A DNA stretch of 64,000 nt from Latrodectus hesperus (Eukaryota; Arthropoda; Arachnida; Araneae; Theridiidae). The translations under genes were made by a program, and so were the position numbers. The notes beneath the pieces are model-generated. The model searched no databases. It was not told where the DNA came from and worked only from the letters and a program-made list of their open reading frames with translations. Below are positions 54,620-64,000 of the stretch, one piece after another. The DNA lies in assembly GCA_037975125.1 (NCBI GenBank), contig CM075850.1, forward strand, positions 70,227,890 to 70,291,889. The letters are read 5' to 3'. The number at the start of each line of letters is the position of its first letter. Position 1 is the stretch's first letter.

Positions 54620-55314
54620 GTAAGAAAAATTTTGTGCTCTGCTTAAGTATTGTTTATTCGCAGTTTGCTTAGCTATCGTTTTATTATTTAATGTATTTAT
54701 AATTGCAAAAAATTACATTACGTTAAAGATAGTTTAATAGTTATTAAATTATATTATTTTTAAAGTAATTTCTAGTTTAAAACAATATTGAAATTCATGT
54801 TCTATGTATGGAACCATAAAGCAATGATTAACTCTATGCATGCTTTCTAAGGCTTATGTATGGAACATCGATATTTTAGTACATGGAAATAAAAAAATAT
54901 ATAATTTATGTATAAATTTTCTTTCTAATTATTATTAAGCTTCTTATATCAGTTAATGTTAACGAATATAATGTGTTTTGATTAAGGACAGTAATTCTAC
55001 TAATCCTTTTATAATCCAGTTAATTTTTCTTGGTTACCTTAAAAATATTCAAAAAATTTTAAAATTCATTTACAATGCGGAATATTTTTTTATCATGAAC
55101 TAATATACAGTACTTTTGCATGTTCATCTACTCTTCCTCAAACCTGAGTTTGCAAAGGGTTATAAAAATAGCTTAAAATATATATTTTAATTGTTATAGT
55201 TTTTATAGAATGTTTCTTTTTTAGAAAAAGTTAAGAATAATTTGTTTTTATGACAATTAAGCATATATTTGTATATATAAGCATCTTTTATATTGTATAA
55301 TGTGTCTTCCATAA

Positions 55315-55505
55315 GTGATTTTAATCCAAGTGAAGAATAAGCAAAATGTTTTGTTTTTACATTCTATGTGTTATAGTTATTCCATGTATGTAATTTCATT
55401 ATATGTTAAAGTTAGTTCATATTAAAGTAACATTTTTGTTCAAAAACCATAATTATGTTTGTCACTAAAATATTTAGTAATAAATGTGTTGATCAAATTT
55501 AATAT
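55315..55505. repeat. Intron-internal direct repeat, first copy
   Basis: About 190 bp starting with AGTGAAGAATAAGCAAA (near 55329) and ending with TAGTAATAAATGTGTTG recurs at about 57683-57868 with roughly 80-85% identity by eye. Between the copies lie the mariner and the foldback. It suggests a tandem duplication within the first intron. Confidence 0.75.
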
Positions 55506-56133
55506 TCTAGTATTAGTTTTGATAAATTTAGATAAAAGTAATAAGCCTTTATGTCCATCTGTATACATTGTTAAAGAAGTTTAAAACATTAAGTAATATT
55601 TAACGGTTGTGTCAAACTGTGCTTTAATTTTCTGTGATAAATCAAATGTTTAAATATCTATTTGTCAAATCAGATTTTTTATGTTTAGTATATAAAATAT
55701 TATTCATTTCTCTCTTGCCATCAAAAGTAATGATGTGTCACCTAATTTGCTGTTTTATAATTTAGAACTGATGAAAAATAGTTAAATGTGAGATTTTGAT
55801 TGATGTATATATTGTATGAAAAGCTTAGTAAATTGTTCATATTTTGATTCTACCTCACTGTTATGAAATATATTAAATAATTTTTAACGTGTTGAAAAGT
55901 TGTCTTCAAAAGCTCATTGAATAATACATCAATGGATACATTGTAATTGAATAAATTAATGTACCAGGATTTTGCAAAAGAAATAAGAGGTTTATTTAGT
56001 ATTGTATGTTGTACTTAAAAAAATTATAGTTATACTTAAAATTTTACAATTATTTTAGATACTTTAACTATAATAAAAGAAAATTTGAGAATATTAATAG
56101 TAGTAATTTTGATAAGCCTTTATCAAGAAAATA

Positions 56134-57025
56134 TTAGGTTGGTGCGTATGAAATGTCGGATTCTCTTTACATGCGGACGTTTTCCTCCCTGTTTTCGTTA
56201 TACTTTTGTATTTGGCATAACCTCATTCATACTCGTATTGTCCATTGCCAGAGGCTCATTTCAGCAAAATAGGTTTTCTCGAAGGTCTTCCCTTTTTTAT
56301 TTCTTTTGAGTTTATTGCCGATATGAATTCTGCCGTCATTCGCGTCATTTTCTTATATGAGTACAAACTTGGTAATAGTGCTGCAAAAGCTGCACGCAAC
56401 ATAAACCAAGCGTTTGGGGAGAATACGGTTAACGATCGGAAAGTGCAGCGTTGGTTCGAAAAATTTCGGACTGGCGATTTTTCACTGCAAAATGAGCCGC
56501 GCGGAAGACCCAAAACGTCTGTGAAGAATGATGACCTGAAGGCTCTAGTGGAAGCGGATCCAGCCATATCCACGAGGGAGCTTGCTATCAGGATGAAAGT
56601 TGACCATACAACGATATTGAGACACCTTTCTGAGATTGGCAAGGTTAAGAAGATGGACAAGTGGGTACCGCACGCACTGACAGAGCGAAATAAGCTGGAT
56701 CGGTTAAACGTATGCTCATCAATGCAGCATCCACCATATTCACCGGATCTCTCGCTGACCGATTTTCATTTTTTCAAGCATTTAGAGCTGTTTTTAAGGG
56801 GCAAACACTATGAAAATGAAGACAGTCTAAAAACTCGATATCAGAGTTTATTAATTCTAAAGACCAAAATTTTTTTAAGACAGGCATCTACGCTTTAAAA
56901 TCTCGTTGGGAGAAGTGTATTGAAGCGAATGGAGCATACTTTGATTGAATAAGCAGCTTTTGAAGAAAGATATGCAGTTTTATACAATCACTTAAGAATC
57001 CGACATTTCATACGCACCAACCTAA
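56134..57025 (+). mobile_element. Mariner element, internally deleted, 892 bp
   Basis: The inverted ends are perfect over 31 bp (56134-56164 and 56995-57025), starting TTAGGTTGGTGCGTATGAAA. TA lies on both sides (56132-56133, 57026-57027). Full-length mariners are near 1.3 kb, so about 400 bp are missing. It lies in the first intron of the P/THAP transposase. Perfect ends suggest a recent insertion. Confidence 0.95.
56323..56898 (+). pseudogene. Mariner transposase, catalytic middle deleted
   Basis: From ATG 56323, residues 1 to about 110 form the two HTH motifs typical of mariner (SAAKAARNINQAFGE and STRELAIRMKVDHTTILRHL, separated by the GRPKTS linker). After LNVCSSM the frame jumps directly to HPPYSPDLSLTDFHFFKHL, so the first and second catalytic Asp are lost. 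The frame stays open across the deletion. Near 56840 a frameshift replaces the C-terminus; the true ending (SRWEKCIEANGAYFD) follows in another frame up to 56947. Only a DNA-binding product could be made. Confidence 0.88.
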
Positions 57026-57421
57026 TATATATAGACAAGACAAGAAAATATAATAAATTTATAATTATACTTTTTTTAGCAAACAAATTTAATCATTCTT
57101 GGTGATGAAAACAGTTTTTAGTTTATTATAACCTATATATTTTTAATATCAATAAATATATATCAGAATTATAGGTATAAAAGATTAAAAAAATTTATTT
57201 CAGAATTTTTTGTAAGTATAGTTTTTTTTTTATCAATGTTGAGTAGACATGTAGTGCTTGATATTACAAATATCCTAAATGTAGATATCTAGATTTCTGT
57301 CAGATGTCTAGCCCTTTCAAAATATGGATATTTAATTTGCAATAGTTTTAAATATCTATGAGATCTCTCTCCAATATCCAAAAGTTTATGTCTAGATGAT
57401 ATTTTATGATATCTAGTGGAC

Positions 57422-57659
57422 ATCTATGTGATAACCAGGTCAATTCTAATTCATATCCAGATATCTATTAGATCTGCATCACATCCTTGAGATATTCAAA
57501 ATTCAAATGTCCATTGATATTCAAAACTTGGATGATATCTAGTGGACATCCAAGTTTTGAATATCAATGGACATTTGAATTTTGAATATCTCAAGGATGT
57601 GATGCAGATCTAATAGATATCTGGATATGAATTGGAATTGACCTGGTTATCACATAGAT
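57422..57659. repeat. Foldback: 113-bp inverted arms, 12-bp spacer
   Basis: Arms at 57422-57534 and 57547-57659 are almost perfect complements (one mismatch seen). The spacer ATATCTAGTGGA and nearby sequence carry GATATCTAGTGGACATC-type repeats, similar in design to the subterminal repeats of the host element. Right after it, 57664-57676 reads GTGGTTGTGTGGG, complementary to the CCCACACAACC end of the P/THAP element, so this is likely the right end of a related element. Confidence 0.85.
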
Positions 57660-57682
57660 ATTTGTGGTTGTGTGGGTAATGT

Positions 57683-57868
57683 TAATTCTAGTGAAGAATA
57701 AGCAAATTGTTATGATTTTATATTCTATATGTTATATTTATTTCATGTATGTTTTCTTATTATCTGTTAAAGTTTGTTTATATTAAAATAATATTTTGTC
57801 CCAAAAACACAATTATGTTTGTCATTAAAATATTTAGTAATAAATGTGTTGGTTAAATTTAATAATAT
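57683..57868. repeat. Intron-internal direct repeat, second copy
   Basis: Partner of 55315-55505. It begins right after the GTGTGGG end at 57676, so the related insertion sits at or near the edge of this repeat. Confidence 0.72.
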
Positions 57869-58128
57869 TTCTTTATTCTGGAATTAAGCATTAGAAATAT
57901 TTCATACAAAATGGCAATTTATCATTTGCATGCTTATATGAATATGGTTTTGGTATATAGGATAGAAAGCTTAACTTGGGCAGATATCAAGTTAAATCAA
58001 TTTTGTCTTTCTGTCATTGAGTATTTAGCTGAAATAGTAATACACAAGGAACTTAGTTCCATTCTTACTATATTCTGTAACTTTTAATGAAAGATGTCAT
58101 TTTTTAGTATTCTTATTTCTTTTAATAG

Positions 58129-58302
58129 TTTTCCAAAAGATGAGCAGCGGAGAGAAATTTGGATCAAAGTTGTACTTCGGCAAAATTGGCTTCCCTCCAA
58201 ACATAGTAAACTGTGTTCAGCACATTTCCCCGAAGAAATGATAGATCGGATATCTCTTTCTTGTGTCAGATTAAGAGATGATGCTTATCCTATTTGCAGA
58301 AG
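58129..58302 (+). CDS. THAP domain exon 2 of P-type transposase
   Basis: Acceptor TTTTAATAG before 58129, in phase with exon 1, giving SFPKDEQRREIW, then LCSAHFPEE and AYPICRR. These carry the conserved Pro and Trp, the Cys-x2-His pair and the closing Pro motif of THAP domains. Donor AGAAG|GTAAGA at 58303. With exon 1 it encodes a complete C2CH finger of about 80 residues without lesions, unlike the rest of the transposase. Confidence 0.85.
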
Positions 58303-58528
58303 GTAAGATTGTTATAAAAATATTTTCAAAATTCATAACTTTTACTAATGAGAAATAAAAAATATCTTTTAATCATTTTAAAAGGTAGAATATATCTTTA
58401 TATTTAATTCTAAAGAATTTTCTTGTAAAATCAGAATTTTCATAATTTGTTGATATTTTTAAAAATTTTTTTGAAACTTTTTGTTTTAAACAATGCATAA
58501 CATTCAATAATTTTTATTATATTTTAAG

Positions 58529-59634
58529 AATTTTTAACACTTTGTTTGATATTTTAAATTCTAGATCTAATAAACAACATGGTTTTAAAAAAGCTCTAAG
58601 TCAATCTGATATGCAAAATATTAAATTATTTCTAAAGCAAGCAGATGATTATATTTCCAATTTGAGGGTAAGTGTTGGAGGTCCAAAAATTTTAAATTCC
58701 AACAGGAAAATTGGATTTTTAGGATTTAAATTATGCATTCAGAGTGTATTGCATTTAGCAGAATCATTAATTTGTCCTGCAAATCCTCCATTATTTTACT
58801 TTCCATTTTACAAGGTCAGCCAAGATCATTTAGAACTTTTCTTTTCATCAATAAGATTTCTAATGGCAGCAACAACAAGCCAACAGCTTGCCAATTCAAA
58901 GCAGCTTATAAAAAATTGCTTGTGAATTCAGAATTGAAACCTGCATCTTCTGGTAATTGTATTCCTTTAACTGAAATCGGTATTTTAAGTGTACCTAATC
59001 ACAATTCACCTATTAATGTTATTAATATGTCAACCTCTCAAAATAATATTGTACATTTGTCATTAACAATCTTAAATAGAAGTCCTGATTTGATGATAGA
59101 AGAGCAAGATATATTTTTTAAACTAGATTTGCTTAATGAATTTTCTTGTGATATAATTTATTATATTGCTGGATTTGTAGTAAAAAATTAAACCAACTTA
59201 TTAAATGTGAAATATGTTTAAATGCATTACAAGCAGTTACTCCCTATAATTTGTACTTGATTTCCTTCAAATCACAGGGTAAATTGATATACCCATGAGA
59301 TGATGTTTACAAGATTTGTAAAGTGTGTGAATCTGTATTTAGAAGAAATGTAATGTTACACTCATTTTCAAAATTTAAAAATGTCAGAAAAATAAACATT
59401 CAATGTGAATTGGATGCTTTATCTGTGTTAAATATTGAAAATATATTTTCTCAATTGAAACTACATCAATTTGATAATGATCCTCTGGATAATCATGTCT
59501 TCCAACTAATTAAAGCTGTAATTAAGCATTATTTTGTTATCTGTATTAAGCATTATTGTAAAAACACTTTAAATAATTTGAACTCTATAGGACAATTATA
59601 TACAAAAGCAATTATTTTTAAAGGTCAGTAATAT
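58529..59634 (+). pseudogene. P-type (THAP9-like) transposase, C-terminal part
   Basis: It starts after a likely acceptor ATTTTAAG at 58528 with LFDILNSRSNKQHGFKKAL and continues through GFLGFKLCIQSVLHLAESL and KVSQDHLELFFSSIR. A frameshift near 58855 leads to SNNKPTACQFKAAYKKLLV, then to 59191. Another shift near 59183 leads to IKCEICLNALQAVTPYNL, with an in-frame TGA near 59298, and then the final stretch to TAA at 59629-59631 (KAIIFKGQ). The order and motifs match THAP9/P-element proteins. About 300 residues with most of the catalytic RNase H-like fold should stand between the THAP finger and this part; only 226 bp separate them. Confidence 0.82.
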
Positions 59635-59984
59635 ATTAGCTTCCTTTTATAAATAATCAAGAGATTTTTTTGTATTTAATAAAATAATATTCAAACATAC
59701 TATGATTATTTTTAATTTCACTCCATAAAAGAAATTTAATTAAAAATTATTAACATTTAGTGAAAAGAGTGTGCAATAAAATAACATTTGGAGGTTTATT
59801 ACATTCAAAACCTTCCTCTACTAACAATCACATTTTTTTAATAGGTACTAAATTATATAGATGAGTGACATGTATATGACAACAATAAAATTTCTAACCT
59901 TGAAAAATAACAAAAATTATTAAATAACATAAATTATTTTTTATGTTATTAAATAATTTTTATAACTTATTTCCCAGCTTGTGA

Positions 59985-60245
59985 AAAATGTCAGAAAAGT
60001 AAACATTCAATGTGAATTGGATGTTTTATCTGCTTTAAATATTGAAAAGATATTTTTTTCCTCAATTGAAACTTCATAAATTTCATCATGATCCTCTGGA
60101 TATAATCATGACATCTAACTAATTAAAGCTGTAATTAAGTATTATTTTGTTGTCAGTGTTAAGCATTATTTTAAAAATACTTTAAATAATGTGAACTCTA
60201 TAATTATATACAAAAGCAATTCTTTTTAAAGGTCAATAATATGTT
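59985..60245 (+). pseudogene. Duplicate of the last transposase exon
   Basis: This repeats 59375-59635 with many changes and frameshifts (for example CATTCAATGTGAATTGGATG in both). Similarity continues into the noncoding part (59640-59860 against 60250-60480). It is a local tandem duplication of about 600 bp that has since decayed. Confidence 0.85.
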
Positions 60246-60760
60246 AACCTCCTTTTATAAATAATCTAGAAATGTTTTGTATTCAATAAAATAATATTGA
60301 AGCATATTGTGTTTATTTTTAATTTCACTCTATAAAAGAAATTTAATTAAAATTATTACCATTTTGTGAAAAGGTGTATAAAAGAATTACATTTAGTGAT
60401 TTATTACATTTAAAACCTTCCTCTACTAATAGTCATTTTTTCGTTAAATGCACTAAATTATATAGGTGAGTGACATGTATGACAAAAATAAAATTTCTAA
60501 TCTTGAAAGAAATTTATGTAATTAAATAATTTTTATAACTATCTTCTCAGCTTATAAAATATTACATTTTATTTCACACAAAAAATATATTCTGGACAAA
60601 TTGTTTTCTTTATGAAAAAATATGTATTTTAATTGATTTGAAGTTATTCTTTGCTATACTTATCAAAATATTGGTGCATGTGCAAATTGTACTATTACTG
60701 AGCATGCGTAGTTTATGAATCACTCAAGGCGTTCATCCCTACTAGCATTTGATGCTCCAA

Positions 60761-60770
60761 CCAAGATGGC
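60761..60770. promoter_or_regulatory. YY1-like site, inverted copy
   Basis: CCAAGATGGC, the exact complement of 54425-54434, with some further matching bases (ACC before it). It lies 1.15 kb before the DUF4806-like exon. It could mark a second transcription start; this is inference from one short motif. Confidence 0.3.
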
Positions 60771-61918
60771 TTCAATTAGACCTCATGCATTTGATAGGAT
60801 ATGCCACTACTCCTAGCTCTATGAATGTTATCGTAACTTGTAAAATTAAGCAAGGAAAAATATTCTAAAAATATTATTTGTAAAAATTGTTTAAAATTGG
60901 ATTTAATTTGCAACAAATATTTATCTGATGTAAATTAATTTTTATGTAATCATTTGAAGTGAAGTAATTTACTATACTAATTTTCAATTATTGTAATTAT
61001 ACGGTACACGTTCATTTCATATTATAATTCGTGTTTATGTAAGTATCGGAAAATTTTTCTATTTTTTTAAAATTCTGCTTCTTTACATTTTGGGTAAGTT
61101 ACTAGCTATTAAATCATTTGATAGCCTAAAAATTTGTCAACTAGCTTTTGGTAAGATTTCATGATTGTTTTAGTGTAAACTAAATTTTCTGCTTTACTAA
61201 TTTATATTAGTAGACAAATGCACAAATTAATGGATTCAGGAACTGATATAAATTCATGAGAAAGTGTTTAGTTTAATTAAATCAGGATTCGGTATTTGAA
61301 GACTACAATCAACAAGTGGACCCACAAGAAATTTTCAATTAATCCCTTATTGTATTGTGTTTATGATATGGAAAAAAAAACAGATTTTGGAATAGTCATA
61401 GATTGCTAACAAATCCATTCTGGTACGATAATCTACATGTTTGGGGCATTTGGTACCGGTAGTAGTAATTCCTGTGATTTAGCCACCTTTTAAAAGTAAC
61501 ATAGTGATTTTCATTTACTTTGTGTCCACAATTTATTGAAAAAAATAATAATAATTCCATACAAGAAGAAAATAGCTCATAATTATAATTTTAATTTGTA
61601 CAAATTAGAAATTGTAAAAGAACTTTTAAAAATAAAAATAGATTCTTCAAAATTATAAAAAAATAATTGTGAATTTTTTTAACAAAATACTTAAATATAG
61701 AACTGAAAAAATATGAATATTAACTAAGTTCATTATAATTAAGTTTAATTGAAATACATGTTCTACACAAAATGATACAACACTTTAAACTCCTGAATTT
61801 TTATTTTTTCATTATGTGATTTTGAACTCTATTAATAAAGAATACATTCGCTTATCAGCACAACTTTTACAATGCCATAATAATTATTTTCAAATCTCTA
61901 AATGTTTTTTTCTTCTAG

Positions 61919-62043
61919 ATGCTGTAAGAAAAAATGCAGCTTTGTGCAATGTTACTGATGCAATACTTATATCCTGTGTGAAAAATTGGTTACGGCATGC
62001 AAAAGCTAGATATTTGAATGAATTGAAAAATATTGTAGAATAA
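61919..62043 (+). CDS. Last exon resembling the DUF4806 C-terminus
   Basis: An acceptor with a pyrimidine tract (TTTTTTTCTTCTAG to 61918) precedes an open stretch of about 41 codons: DAVRKNAALCNVTDAILISC and then VKNWLRHAKARYLNELK, ending in TAA 62041-62043. AATAAA follows at once (62042-62047). The pattern AVRKN ... TD ... I ... WLRHAK resembles the end of DUF4806 proteins, a family of unknown function found in arthropod repeats and genes. Preceding exons were not found. It may be a second gene carried by the P/THAP element, or a further alternative 3' exon. The homology call is from memory of the family pattern. Confidence 0.45.
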
Positions 62044-63129
62044 TAAAATGTTTTATTTATATGATGTTTTGAATTCATTTTAAAATACATGTTCAATTAG
62101 TATAATGCTGCATTTACTTATTACTGTAAAAGTTTTTCAAACATTAATTTCTCACTGTAAATGGTCTATTTTTTATTTTGCTTGTTTCGCAAAAGTCCTT
62201 ACTGCGTTTTCGCATTTTCTCTTCATATTATATCAAAATATTCTGTTGAGCATTTTTTGTGATGTTAAACATCATAAAACAAAAATACATCATTTATTTT
62301 TAAAAAATCAAATAAGATATCCCATCTGCCAAACTTTTTTAATCATAATGTGTAATTAGAACGTAATATTTTTTTTAATAATAAATTAAAAGTAACTGAA
62401 TAGATTTCGTAACTATAAGGTTACCTTTAATCTCTTAAAACTCTGTTTTGAAACTTAACACTCAAAGAAAAATCCAAATTTATTTAATATACATGTGCAG
62501 TTTCTTGCTTAAGTTCATTTTTTATCTTTCTGGTTTGATAACGCTCAATTGAATCGATGTCAAATTTCTAAAGCAAAATGTTTTAAATAAAGTGATACTA
62601 AGAATTAAAATTGATGTTTTACATTAGATATATATTTATTCTATAGCTGTGTAATTGCACCAAATTTATTGCATTTGATGTTTTCTACAATATAGATTTT
62701 TTTATTGTAAATCAATATTTTCATGCTCAAATACCTTCAATTAAAAGCAAATAATTAATATTTGTGATTTGCATGTAATACTTAAAGCATTTTATGTTGG
62801 AATTACAATTTTTTTAAGGTAAGTCAAAAATTAATCTGAAAAATTTCCTGTGTTGTAAGAAATGAAATATCTTTTATATGAATACTTAGTAAAATTTATT
62901 ATTCTGAAATTAAGTTAATTTTAATATTTTATAAAATAAAAGTAAGCAAATTAAAAATTATTTATTTAATATTTACGCAATTCAGTTGAATATAAAAATT
63001 TAAAAGTGACAACAAAATATTTCACAACATAAGAAACGGCCATTCATAAAAAATAATAGTATATGATTGGAGGATCATGCGCATTCTGCCGTGTCAGATT
63101 AATGACGTCACTACCAATGCTATGTGACG

Positions 63130-63319
63130 TCATATCCAAAACACGTCCACCAGTGGTTATCTGTGGACATCCATTAGACGTCTACTGGATGTCTTTTGGA
63201 TGGTCAGTGGATGCTCCACTGGATCTTTTATGGACGTCCAGTGGATGTCTACTGAACCACGGTGGATCATCCAAATAACATCCAGTGGACGTCCAATAGA
63301 CGTACTTGTGTTGTGTGGG
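63130..63319. repeat. Right subterminal repeat cluster of the P/THAP element
   Basis: At least eight variants of CCAGTGGACGTC or TCTACTGGATGTC in both orientations (63140-63310), ending with the inverted terminal CCCACACAACAC. Many units read CAGTGGA where the left cluster mostly reads TATTGGA. Confidence 0.8.
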
Positions 63320-63536
63320 TTCGCTTTATTCCATTGGATAGATTTGATGGTCGGTCATGTCTTCTTTTATTCTGAATCACATGATTCTTTTTATATCGTT
63401 TGATGATATTGAAAACTGTTGAATAACTCAAGTTAACTGTTTCAGCAGTTTCTCTAATAGATTTTCCACTTTCAAGATGCCAATTAATAACTAATTTTCG
63501 AATTTCAGGGGAAGTTTCTTTTCGTTTAGAATTCAT
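63320..63536 (-). pseudogene. Tc1 transposase, N-terminal half
   Basis: From ATG 63536, about 72 codons give the HTH domain: SGKSIRETAETVNLSYSTVF and then RRHDRPSNLSNGIKR, where it is cut by the P/THAP element at 63319. It is joined in register with the other half at 54151. It is open up to the cut. Confidence 0.85.
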
Positions 63537-64000
63537 GACTGAACACAGCTAAAAAACACACAAATTCCAAAACAATCTGGAGAGAAATACTGCAGACGAT
63601 TTTATAAATTATTGCCACTTGCTTTTGAGTAAAAATAAAACAACCAAAAATATTTTTATTGCTTATTTCAATCGATTTTTGTTGCATATCTAATGGTGTC
63701 CCATCACTTATGTGAGCTATTCTATGTTCCGTTCTAATCAATTATATTTTTATTAAATTAATATTTTAATATTTTGACAAAATGTTTGTTTTGTAATAAC
63801 TGTTACTAAATTTAAGTCTGAAACACACCCACAAAAAATTTGTACATGTGTTTTTAATTAATTTTATTACAGTTTCCTTTTGTAAAGCACAAGTGTCCCA
63901 CCACTTTTGTGAGACACTGCATCTTTTGTAGAAATTTTACTGCTTCATAATTTATGAAACATTCAAGCAACCGATTAACATTTAAAGACTTACCTTTTCG

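Larger units (their letters stand above)
54152..63319 (+). mobile_element. P/THAP-type transposon, 9.2 kb, defective
   Basis: The ends are CCCACACAACCAAGAACGTC on the left and, inverted, CCCACACAACACAAGTACGTC-like on the right, followed on both sides by clusters of GGACGTC-type repeats. It sits inside the Tc1 transposase gene (joint at 54151/63320). It encodes a THAP zinc finger (two exons) and the C-terminal part of a P-element/THAP9-like transposase, but lacks the catalytic middle. Its first intron is 3.5 kb and holds a mariner and a foldback. Right of the transposase (60500-61900, 62100-63050) are AT-rich stretches with no gene apart from the DUF4806-like exon. Confidence 0.85.
53071..63919 (-). 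mobile_element. Tc1 transposon with IR/DR ends, split by a P/THAP element
   Basis: The outer inverted ends AGTGTCTCACAAAAGTGATG (from 53072) and AGTGTCTCACAAAAGTGGTG (inverted, to 63918) match beyond 70 bp with few differences. A second copy of the core GTGATGGGACAC lies inside each end (about 53283-53294, and inverted at about 63696-63707), which is the IR/DR arrangement known from Sleeping Beauty-like Tc1 elements. Left TA at 53069-53070; the right one has mutated to CA. Without the 9168-bp inner element it would be 1681 bp. The transposase reads on the minus strand in two halves. Confidence 0.9.
52240..64000. repeat. Segmental duplication, copy C (interrupted, runs off the window)
   Basis: 52255-53070 and 63920-64000 together match 18440-19470 of copy A closely, more closely than 49940-50206 of copy B does over the shared 300 bp. 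The match is split by the Tc1 nest at 53071-63919. Copy C starts at the broken edge of the Tigger element. Whether a third PLA2 gene lies beyond the window cannot be seen. Confidence 0.85.

Noticed and set aside
63063..63403. Two open frames over the right subterminal repeats
   Set aside because: They only translate the GGACGTC-type repeats and the Tc1 border.

Overview
The window is AT-rich eukaryotic nuclear DNA. It shows split genes with GT-AG introns, long (TA)n tracts, tRNA-derived SINEs, non-LTR retrotransposon fragments and many decayed Tc1/mariner, Tigger, PIF/Harbinger, Mutator-like and P/THAP DNA transposons. This mix points to an arthropod, quite possibly an arachnid. That placement is inference; nothing here fixes the species.

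The host content is a tandem segmental duplication carrying two four-exon genes for secreted phospholipase A2 (PLA2), both on the minus strand. PLA2-A (15047 down to 2805, 165 codons) lies in copy A (about 450-18775 and beyond). PLA2-B (47003 down to 35011, 153 codons) lies in copy B (about 32655-50206). Every exon has consistent phases and canonical splice sites, and no internal stop or frameshift is visible. Signal-peptide exons and introns are well conserved between copies, while the exons for the mature enzyme differ mostly at amino-acid-changing sites. A third copy (C) begins near 52240 and leaves the window on the right; no PLA2 exon of it is visible.

The remainder is repeats. Copy A alone carries a PIF/Harbinger deletion derivative (5569-7037), a 5'-truncated LINE (7847-9803) and a LINE stub (11337-11681). 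Copy B alone carries a 2.5 kb block with a SINE (35321-37778), a Tc1 element (39670-41118) and a truncated Tigger (50207-52235). A small Mutator-like MITE with 9-bp target duplications occurs in both and predates the duplication. The region between A and B (about 19470-32650) holds TA tracts, a SINE, LINE relics and a 583-bp mariner-type deletion derivative.

The right end is a nest four levels deep. Copy C is split by a Tc1 element with IR/DR ends (53071-63919). That is split by a 9.2 kb P/THAP element (54152-63319), whose first intron holds an internally deleted mariner (56134-57025) and a 113-bp-arm foldback (57422-57659). The P/THAP element has subterminal repeat clusters, a two-exon THAP zinc finger, a decayed transposase C-terminus lacking the catalytic middle, a duplicated terminal exon, and a second exon resembling the DUF4806 C-terminus whose relation to the transposase is unclear.
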